Assembly (NCBI GenBank): GCA_011523365.1
Contig: WTGY01000127.1
Span: 59,683-123,682, forward strand
DNA length: 64,000 nt
Origin: Caldilineaceae bacterium
GTDB lineage: Bacteria; Chloroflexota; Anaerolineae; Caldilineales; Caldilineaceae
Reading direction: 5' to 3'
Every line of letters begins with the position of its first letter. Position 1 is the first letter of the stretch. Made by a program: the position numbers and the translations under genes. Positions 53,857 to 61,587 of this stretch are shown here, one piece after another. The notes beneath the pieces were generated by a model that was given only the letters and a program-made list of their open reading frames with translations, did no database searches and was not told the origin of the DNA.

Positions 53857-55099
53857 CTAATTGGGAACAGTGCAACTTACGGTGGTGCCGTTGCGGTTGG
53901 ACTCGACAAGGAGGCCGCCGCCCATGCGCTCTGCGTCAGCATTCATATTTCTGAAGCCGCGGCCGCGCACGGCGTAATCGTCAGGAAGCCCGGTCCCGTC
54001 GTCCGACACCGACATCCGCAGGTTTTCCTCCCTAAACTCCAGGGAGATCGTCACATTCTCGGCGTCTGGATGGCGAAAGGCATTGGTGAGCGCATTGTGG
54101 GCGATGGTGAACAACTGACTGCGCTTGATGGTGGACAGTTGGGGTCCGACTCCTTGCAGCTCCAGACTCGCGGGAATCGAGGCGATGACAGTGAAGGTGT
54201 CGGCGCGCGCTTCCAGGACTTTACTCAGCGTGATTCCGCTGAATATCTGCCCGCCGTCTATCGGGTTCCTTAGGGCCCACATGGTCGACCTGGTCAGGGA
54301 CCACATCGCATTCAGTCTGTCGACCAGCTCGAGGTTGGAGCTGTCCGCCTTTTCGATTGCGTCCTCAAGACCCAGCCCCAGCGTGTAGGCCGATTGCGCG
54401 GTCGTGTCATGGATGGTTTGCAACATCTCGAGCCGCTGCCGCTGTAACTCCCGCTACCGCTTCCAGCCTTCTGATCCTCTCCGACCTGGCGACCAGACTG
54501 ACCGAAGCCACCACTGCGTACATGACGACGATCCTGGCAATCAACGCCTTATCGACTCTGGCGTCCAGGTCGAGTCCTCCCCCGACGGTCAGGCTCACGG
54601 TAGCGTAGAGGACAGCCACCAAAGTGACCCACGAGAAGCTTAGCCTGAACGAACTGAAGAAGACCGCGAACCAGGCCAGGGCAGGGTAGTAGAGTAAGTA
54701 GAAGAAGAAATGACTGAATCCGCCGCCGATCCCCATTGCCACTGTAATCAGGATCATATCGGTCGCACTGATAAACAGCATCCAGTGCAATGTCACATTA
54801 CGGCCCGATTTAAGACGGTAGTGAATGTAGCCATTGAACGCCACCAAGACAATGAAGCACAGGATGTAACCCGTATACCTGGAGGCGTTGAATACTGGTC
54901 GATAGACCAGCTGGAAGACGCAGACAGCGCAAATGAACCACCGTATCCAAAGAGATATCGTCGCCGGGTAGCGCAGTTCATCAGGGCCGACTTCCCTGAA
55001 TTCCCAACTGCGGCCAATCAGAGCTTCGACAACTGCCGTCAGTAGCCTCTGAAACACAACGCCTGGGTTTTGACTTGCCATGCGCCGCTGTCGAGTCAT
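53857..55099 (-). pseudogene. Membrane sensor histidine kinase (HisKA_3 type), frameshifted
   Basis: The N-terminal frame from ATG 55099 (AAAGGT 7 nt upstream) encodes five or six membrane helices (about 50-205), then a coiled coil (ARSERIRRLEAVAG) that goes out of frame and stops at 54407. The rest lies in the neighbouring frame: QTIHDTTAQSAYTLG with the phospho-acceptor His, then an HATPase_c domain with N-box HNALTNAFRH and the G-box DDGTGLPDDYAVRGRGFRNM. Deleting one base of the CCC run at 54450-54452 joins the frames into EAVAELQRQRLEMLQTIHD and a 413-residue kinase. The break is just before the H-box, so two separate working proteins are unlikely. Confidence 0.85.
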
Positions 55100-55180
55100 G
55101 ACGATACCTTTTGACCTGCCGTACAGGCGTCTGCTTGCCCCTGAAACATCAGGGAGCCCGAAAGCGGGTGCAGACCACAC

Positions 55181-55990
55181 ACTCCTGCCTTACCGGGTCC
55201 AGCTGCTTTTCTGTCCCGCTCGCGGTTGGCGTCAATAAGAATGGAATTCTGGCAGGACACTCCTTGCAAAATCTCCGCCCCATACGAGAAAAACCTTGGA
55301 CGAGAGCCAGTCGAGTTGAGTCAAATTGTACTGTGCAGTGGCACAATCGTTTCGAAATGCTTGCAAGATATATCTTTATAGTGTGACAGTTGGCAAGTAG
55401 AATCTGTCCCAATAGCACTTTTGGCGTACTTTGCGACACTCCTGAACGTGGACAACAGTTGCTCGTTTTCTTGACAGAGGAGGGCCATTCGTCATGATTT
55501 CCCAGTCGGTTATACTTTAACCGGAGACATGGTTGGCATCGACGACGCCAAAAGGGTCTTAAGTCAGATAGGGATTTATCAACTCACCCTCATTTTGGGA
55601 CGTACGCTACGATCCTGGTTGTTTAGCGGCCCGCGCCTATTGTGAGAGAATCCTAACCAATGTACTGTTTTCGGGAACTTATAGTCCCGAATATGATACG
55701 CTCTATTGAGACGGAGGCTGCGGAATGCGTGCAAACTGATTCGAAGAAGGTACCAAAAACGTGCCCTATCCACTTCCAACTCGCCAAGGAGCGAAACTGA
55801 AAAGAGGACAGTGCCCGGCATTCGAAATCACCTGGCATCTCCTGGTACTTACTTTCGTGGCTGATATTGAATAGCTGATCAGAAAATCGAACACTACGAA
55901 AAACAGTAAAGGAAGTTCCTGTACACTATCTGTTCATCGCGACCGTATCATCCGCGCTTCTGATCAATCTATTTCTCGGGAGATCTGTCT
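55181..55990. other. Long, lower-GC intergenic region
   Basis: About 0.8 kb with visibly more A and T than the rest of the window. Short frames on both strands have no protein-like features. The minus-strand TATAAA near 55378 may belong to the kinase promoter, though no well-placed -35 is seen. Just before the next gene GGGAGATCTGTCT provides its ribosome site. I found no RNA gene. Confidence 0.4.
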
Positions 55991-58339
55991 ATGAAGACCA
56001 AGAGCTTTACCACCATCTTTCCACTGCTATTTCTGGTGGTTCTTGCGCCCGGAATCGCGGTTGCCCAACAGGACTCCACCGCGGACGGTGCGCCCAGCAC
56101 CTGCGCTCCGGCCGAAATATTCAGACCGGGCGAAACCGTCGCCGACGACCTTTCCGACGATCTGGCCGCCTATACGGACATTGCCAAAGTCAGCACCGCC
56201 ATCTCAGGGAGGTTGATGCTGACGGCGACATTCCACCTGAAAGACTTCCCGCAGATCCTGACATTCAACAGACCAGGCGTTGCACCAGGTTCGATCGAGT
56301 ACAGTTGGGAGGTGTGGATTGATCTGGACGACGACCCGGGAACCGGCTTCATGGGAGGATTCGAATACCTTCTATCGGCCTATCATGTTGTGTCTGAGAA
56401 GGATAACGGGGGCAAGTTGAAGGCCAGTACCTGGTCCCTGGGCATCGACGGGCCGAAACCGGTCCTGGATGCCAAAGTCGAGCTGTCTGCCGAAGAGGAC
56501 ACGGTCACGATAACCGGGGGCGTACCAAGGCTCAGGCCTGAAGTGAGACTTGCATTCAGAAGCACTGATGCGCTGGGTGAATCCGATCAGGTAGGATGCT
56601 TTCAAGCTGTCGGCGAGCGTGTGACAATTGGCGACTGCGAATCCGGCCCAGGTTCCATCCTTCCCGGTCAGACCGCGGTTGACGATATTTCGCATTTGCT
56701 GCCGCCGCATATCGACATTACCGAAGTCAAAACTTTTTTGAGTAACGGCATATTGACGGTCATTTTTCATTTTCGAGACGTGCCGGACAGGCTTACTTTC
56801 AGTCGGACCGGTGTGCCCGAAGGGGTGATGGAGTATGTGTGGGAGGTGTTGGTTGACGTGGACGATGACAAGGAGACCGGCATTGAGGGGAACGACTTTG
56901 CGCTAACGGCCTTCCATGTCGCACGCCCTTCCAACGGTGGGACCGATCGCACGCAGTCGATCGAGAATGGAACGGAGGGTGCCGGGTGGGAACTCTCATC
57001 AGATGGCAACATAAGAGGTCTATTTTTCGGCAGCGCCACGCTGGAACAGTCTGCGGAAGCCAACACAATTACTCTCAGCGGGGCCGTTCATGGAACCACG
57101 CCGAAGTCGCGACTTACCTTCAGGGTCTACGACTATTTGTACGGGTCCGATTCGGTCGGATGCTCTGCGCCGGTTTTCTGGGATGATGACTCCCCCCAGT
57201 GCAGTTCCGTTGAACCCTTCGCCCCGGGCGATTCCGTGGCAGACGACGTTGCGGATGTGCAGGTATGGAGTCTTGCCAGGTCCGACGTGCCTGTCGTCGC
57301 TGACACCGCCCACTTCGACATCACCGGTATCGACACATCCTTGTCGGGCGAGAGACTGAAAGTGGTATTCCATCTGCGAGACCTTCCGGAGAGCCTGACT
57401 TTCAACAGAACCGGTATTCAGAAAGGTATGATGGAGTACAGGTGGGAGGTACAGATCGATGTGGACAACGACAGGAATACCGGCTTTGGAGGAGGCTTCG
57501 AATACCTGCTATCGGCTCATCATATTGCTTTCCTGTCAGAAAGCGGGGAAAACGTCATAACGTTTGTCTCATCCGGACTAGAGTCAAACGTTTGGAGAAT
57601 TGGGTCAAGAAGCTATGTTACTTTCGGGGAATCGAGCTACATTGCTTCCGCCGAGGCTGACACGATTACCCTGCTCGGAACTATTCCCGGAATCACTGCG
57701 GATTCGCGACTCGTTTTTGTTACATCAGACGTGTTGAGGGGCGGTGACCAACTGGCGTGTCACATTCCCATGAATCCGGCGCTGTATCCTGCCCCTTGCG
57801 AGAAGGGTGAGGCCTTTATCAAGCCACTCCAGACTATAGCCGACGAGGTGTCTGACGAACTGCCGGCCCACGTTGACATTAAGGGCATTAGCACGGCTCT
57901 TTCCGGTGAAACCCTTGCGGTCATATTCCAACTGCGAGACGTGCCGGAAACGCTCGTGTTCGACAGGACAGGAGTAGGCGAGGGCGAGTACGAGTACAGA
58001 TGGGAAGTGTCGATTGACGTTGACCCTGGTCAGGAGAGCGGCCAATTTGGGCTGGACTACGAGATGTCGGCCACCCATACTGTCCTTTCAGGGGATGCAG
58101 ACAGCAGTACCGCTGCATCCATCGACGGCAAAGTGGAAGCCTATATCTCAAGAAGAATCGAGGACGGCTTCAGAAGGTTGGAGGAGGCGTCAATTGTCGT
58201 TTCTCCCAGGGCCGACACGATAACGCTGATTGGGGACATTCCCGGCATAACACCTGACTCGAGGTTGATTTTCAGCGCGTATGACTCAAAAGTCGGCAAT
58301 GAACACATCGAATGTCAGGAGTTGCCGTCGTCGGAATGA
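55991..58339 (+). CDS. Secreted protein of four internal repeats with acidic metal-binding-like loops
   Basis: I do not recognise a family. The 782-residue protein has a signal peptide (1-25, ending GIAVA). Four repeats of about 165-190 residues follow: 38-203, 216-391, 404-590 and 603-775. Each starts with a Cys, has PGxxVADD-like and LTFNRTGV-like blocks, then WEVxxDVDxDxxTG, and ends in a Cys after DSVG or similar, so one disulfide per repeat is likely. The loops DLDDDPGTG, DVDDDKETG, DVDNDRNTG and DVDPGQESG resemble calcium-binding loops. The pattern is all-beta, perhaps a DOMON- or CBM-like sandwich. No anchor is visible, so it may be free or bound through partners. It stands alone between long gaps. 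Confidence 0.75.
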   Translation: MKTKSFTTIFPLLFLVVLAPGIAVAQQDSTADGAPSTCAPAEIFRPGETVADDLSDDLAAYTDIAKVSTAISGRLMLTATFHLKDFPQILTFNRPGVAPGSIEYSWEVWIDLDDDPGTGFMGGFEYLLSAYHVVSEKDNGGKLKASTWSLGIDGPKPVLDAKVELSAEEDTVTITGGVPRLRPEVRLAFRSTDALGESDQVGCFQAVGERVTIGDCESGPGSILPGQTAVDDISHLLPPHIDITEVKTFLSNGILTVIFHFRDVPDRLTFSRTGVPEGVMEYVWEVLVDVDDDKETGIEGNDFALTAFHVARPSNGGTDRTQSIENGTEGAGWELSSDGNIRGLFFGSATLEQSAEANTITLSGAVHGTTPKSRLTFRVYDYLYGSDSVGCSAPVFWDDDSPQCSSVEPFAPGDSVADDVADVQVWSLARSDVPVVADTAHFDITGIDTSLSGERLKVVFHLRDLPESLTFNRTGIQKGMMEYRWEVQIDVDNDRNTGFGGGFEYLLSAHHIAFLSESGENVITFVSSGLESNVWRIGSRSYVTFGESSYIASAEADTITLLGTIPGITADSRLVFVTSDVLRGGDQLACHIPMNPALYPAPCEKGEAFIKPLQTIADEVSDELPAHVDIKGISTALSGETLAVIFQLRDVPETLVFDRTGVGEGEYEYRWEVSIDVDPGQESGQFGLDYEMSATHTVLSGDADSSTAASIDGKVEAYISRRIEDGFRRLEEASIVVSPRADTITLIGDIPGITPDSRLIFSAYDSKVGNEHIECQELPSSE

Positions 58340-58578
58340 CAGCGGCTGAGCACTGAGGGAGCCTCAAGGGGCAGTTCGCCGCCTTCGGCGAGAGCAAACC
58401 CACGGCAAACAGATCAGCCATCTACTACGAGGGCCGGCCAGCTCGGGCTGGTCCTCGCCGCGTTGCAATCTTACCGTCTCGCAGCCGCGCATTGTTTGCA
58501 GGAGGTCACTGTTCGATCGATTTTTTTGCCGCCGTGCAGGGCCTGCCGTATCTTGAAACCGGCCGGCCCAGTTGCCGG

Positions 58579-61500
58579 CTACAGATTGGCCGGCGAGGCA
58601 CCTGAGAGGAAGGCCAGCGCCGCCCTTTCGGCTTCATCCTGGGCCTGGGGGAGGTTGTCAACGGATTTCTGGAGATTCGGTTGGAGGAAAAGGAAGGAGA
58701 CCTCCTTCACTTTGACGCCGGCCGCCTTGCTCAATGCGAGCGCGTAGGCCCCACCCTGCAGACGGTAGCGTGCCATCGCCTGTTCGACCTCTTCTTCAGA
58801 GCCGACGGCATCGGTCTTGAAATCAACGATCACGAAGCCGTCCTCTTCCTGGAAAAGGAGGTCGATGAACCCTTCAACGATGCCTTCGCCTACAGGGCCG
58901 GCGACGGGCGCCTCTCGCCACCATCGTCCGGATGCCAGCGCCCGTTCGACGAGAGGGCTTTGAAGCGCGCGGCGCACGAGACGGGAAATCTGGTCAGCTT
59001 GCGCGGACACGCCCTCGGCGGCGGCCTGCGCCCACACGTTTTGGTCGAGGTCGCTGCCCGTGTGCAGATCGACAACCTGGAGCACGGCGTGCACCGCGCG
59101 GCCGATGTTGGTTCCGGCGCGACCGCGGCGCCAGGGTTCGTCGGGGACATCCTGTTCCAGCTTTTCATCCTGCTTTTCTTGGGCGATACGGGTGGCGGCC
59201 GCTGAGATGGGGCGGCTGCGGGCGGCGAAGAGCTGGCGCCTCTGGTGTTGCCAGTGCTGGCGCGCCGCGGGTGCGTCATCGCTGGCGGCTGCAGTTGCGC
59301 CGGGGGCGTCTGCGGCGCTTGGCGCGACGACCGCCGCGGGATCGAGTCGCTGCCAAAGATGGTCGGCCCCCTGCATGAACTCTTCGATGCGGGCGGCGGC
59401 TGAGGCACTTCCCCTCTTGTTGCGGTAAAGACTGACGACGAGATGATCGCGTGCACGGGTCGCGGCAACGTAGAACAGCCGCACGCGCTCCTCTTCCCCG
59501 CGCTCCTTCTCGAATTCGGCCAGCTCTTCGTATCCGAGAGTTTGCAGATCGCCTTTCACTTCGATCCGGCCGCTTGTGCGATCGAACAGCACGGGATCGG
59601 GATTGGGGCCTCTTGTCGCGTTCAATCCGGCGAGAAGGACGATGGGGAATTCCAGTCCTTTGGCGCCATGGACGGTCATCACGCTGACTGCGCCGGCGTC
59701 GGACTCGCGCACGACCGTCTCGCGCGCTCTTGCCTGCTCTTCACGCTGACGGTCGGTCCAGGCAAGGAATGCGCGCAGGGAGCCTTCGCCGGTTGCAGCG
59801 AAGGCGCGGGCGCGGTCTATGAGGAAGCCGTAGCGCGTCCAGCGCCCACGCCACTGGCGTTCGTCAAGGGCCAGCTCTCGGAGCCGGCGGGCGCGCACAA
59901 ACTGCTCGATGAGCGCGGCCGGGGCGATCCATCTGCGGCATTCGTGGAATTGCTTCAGGACCGCCAGCGCGCCGGCGACGCGGCCGGGCGGGGCTCCCAC
60001 TTCGGCAAGGTAGTCGAACTGTCCGCCCGCTTGGACGAAGGTGAGCAGGTCGGTATCGGAGCAGGCGAAGGCAGGGGAGCGCAGCGCGGCCACGACCGCG
60101 ACCGGGTGGGTCGGGTCGTCTATGGCCATGAGGCAGTTCAGCAGATCGCGTATCTCCTGCGTGTTGTAGATGAGGGAGGCACTTTCGAGCCGGAAGGGGA
60201 TGCCTGCGTCCTCAAGCGCGATCTCAAGTGCATCGAAGCCGGTGCGACGCGGCATCAGAACGCAGATGTCCTGATAGTCTGCGCGGTGTTTCGCCCCGTC
60301 ACCGTCCTCCGAGCGGACCTGCCAGCCCTCATCGATCGCCGTGCGGATGGCGCGGGCGATTGCTTCGGCTTCCTGGCGGCGCACGACTCCCATATTCCCC
60401 TCGATTTCTCCACCGATGAAACGAACGGGGGGCGACTCGCCTGTCTGCGGGGCGGCGACGAGGGGCGCATAGGCGGCCTGCGCTTCACCCTGCATCCACA
60501 GGTTGAAGAGGTGGTTGACCCAGTCGATGACCGGAGGCTGGGAGCGGAAGTTCTGTTGGAGCAGGACGCTGGCTCCGCGGACCGCCTGCCGCATCTGTTC
60601 GACCTGCTGAATGTCGGCGCGGCGGAAGCGGTAGATCGACTGTTTGGGGTCGCCGACGACGAAGAGCTTGCCTTCGATGGGCTGGACTTTGCTCCAGTCG
60701 CGGGGACGGTCGTCGGGGTTGGTGCGATCGTCTGTCTCTTCGGCCAGGAACATGGCGATCTCCGCCTGTAGCGGGTCGGTGTCCTGCATTTCGTCGATGA
60801 GGATGTGGGTGAAACGATCGCGAAAGTGGTCGCGGGCTGGGAGGTTGTCGCGGAGCAGATTGCGTGCGAGGACGAGCATGTCGAGAAACTCGACCTGGCC
60901 GGCGGCCCGCCGTTCGCGGGCGTAATCGAGCGTAAAGCGCTGCAGCAGCTTGAGCACAGGGGTCAGCTCCGACGCCTGCTCGCCGTCGTCGAACTGTGTT
61001 GCGGGCTCGTCAAGGGAGGCGCCGGCGAGCAGGTCGTGATTTGTATGAAAACTGACTGCGATCTTGCGCATGTGGTCGAGGGTCATGCCTGCTGCCAAGG
61101 CGGGGCGCAGGGCATCCTGTGCCTCCGGGTCCTCGAGGGTTGTATCCAGCCAGGCTGACCAGCGGTCTTCGAAGGCGATTTCGGCCGCGATCTCGTCGCG
61201 GATGTTGAACCCCGGCGGCAGGCCGACGGCAAGTGGACGCTCACCCAGGAGCCGGCCGGCGAAGCTGTGCAGCGTCTGGATAGCGGCCTGGTCCAGCTCT
61301 GACACGGCGTGCAGGCAGCGTTCCCGCTGGTCCTGGGGCAAGCTTTCGTCATCAGCGGCCAGTTCGAGGCTCTCGGCGATGCGGGTGCGGAGTTCGGCGG
61401 CGGCTGCTTCGGTGAATGTGATGGCGGCGATGCCGCCCAGCTGCGCGCGGCCGGTCTTGATGAGGGCGACGACGCGGTCGACGAGGCTGCGAGTCTTGCC

Positions 61501-61587
61501 GGTGCCGGCGCCGGCTTCGACGACCATGTTCTGGTCGAGGCGTTCGAGGATTGCGTTGCGTGCCGGCTGGTCGGAAAGGGAATTCAT
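58579..61587 (-). CDS. AddA-like UvrD-family helicase/nuclease
   Basis: A 1002-residue superfamily 1A helicase. Walker A is VVEAGAGTGKTRSLVDR (Gly26-Thr32). Later motifs are AITFTEAAAAELRTRI, HILIDEMQDTDPLQAEI, VVGDPKQSIYRFRRAD, VMTVHGAKGLEFPIVLL and LFYVAATRARDHLVV. The C-terminus holds a RecB-type PD-(D/E)XK nuclease (GFIDLLFQEEDGFVIVDFKT). This is the AddA layout of double-strand-break resection enzymes, shorter than the 1200-residue Bacillus AddA. Its ATG overlaps the stop of the upstream AddB-like gene by one base (TGATG), so the two subunits are translated in a coupled way. Confidence 0.92.
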   Translation of the reverse strand: MNSLSDQPARNAILERLDQNMVVEAGAGTGKTRSLVDRVVALIKTGRAQLGGIAAITFTEAAAAELRTRIAESLELAADDESLPQDQRERCLHAVSELDQAAIQTLHSFAGRLLGERPLAVGLPPGFNIRDEIAAEIAFEDRWSAWLDTTLEDPEAQDALRPALAAGMTLDHMRKIAVSFHTNHDLLAGASLDEPATQFDDGEQASELTPVLKLLQRFTLDYARERRAAGQVEFLDMLVLARNLLRDNLPARDHFRDRFTHILIDEMQDTDPLQAEIAMFLAEETDDRTNPDDRPRDWSKVQPIEGKLFVVGDPKQSIYRFRRADIQQVEQMRQAVRGASVLLQQNFRSQPPVIDWVNHLFNLWMQGEAQAAYAPLVAAPQTGESPPVRFIGGEIEGNMGVVRRQEAEAIARAIRTAIDEGWQVRSEDGDGAKHRADYQDICVLMPRRTGFDALEIALEDAGIPFRLESASLIYNTQEIRDLLNCLMAIDDPTHPVAVVAALRSPAFACSDTDLLTFVQAGGQFDYLAEVGAPPGRVAGALAVLKQFHECRRWIAPAALIEQFVRARRLRELALDERQWRGRWTRYGFLIDRARAFAATGEGSLRAFLAWTDRQREEQARARETVVRESDAGAVSVMTVHGAKGLEFPIVLLAGLNATRGPNPDPVLFDRTSGRIEVKGDLQTLGYEELAEFEKERGEEERVRLFYVAATRARDHLVVSLYRNKRGSASAAARIEEFMQGADHLWQRLDPAAVVAPSAADAPGATAAASDDAPAARQHWQHQRRQLFAARSRPISAAATRIAQEKQDEKLEQDVPDEPWRRGRAGTNIGRAVHAVLQVVDLHTGSDLDQNVWAQAAAEGVSAQADQISRLVRRALQSPLVERALASGRWWREAPVAGPVGEGIVEGFIDLLFQEEDGFVIVDFKTDAVGSEEEVEQAMARYRLQGGAYALALSKAAGVKVKEVSFLFLQPNLQKSVDNLPQAQDEAERAALAFLSGASPANL

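Noticed and set aside
54407..54426. Kinase as two separate proteins by reinitiation at ATG 54426
   Set aside because: The split falls within the helix just before the phospho-acceptor histidine. A one-base change restores a continuous coiled coil and H-box, so a frameshift explains it better.
58375..58395. Terminator after the four-repeat protein
   Set aside because: A 6-bp stem (TCGCCG/CGGCGA, loop CCTT) is present but has no T tract on either strand.
59443..60771. 442-codon plus-strand open frame opposite the AddA-like gene
   Set aside because: It covers the helicase motifs on the other strand and has no features of its own.
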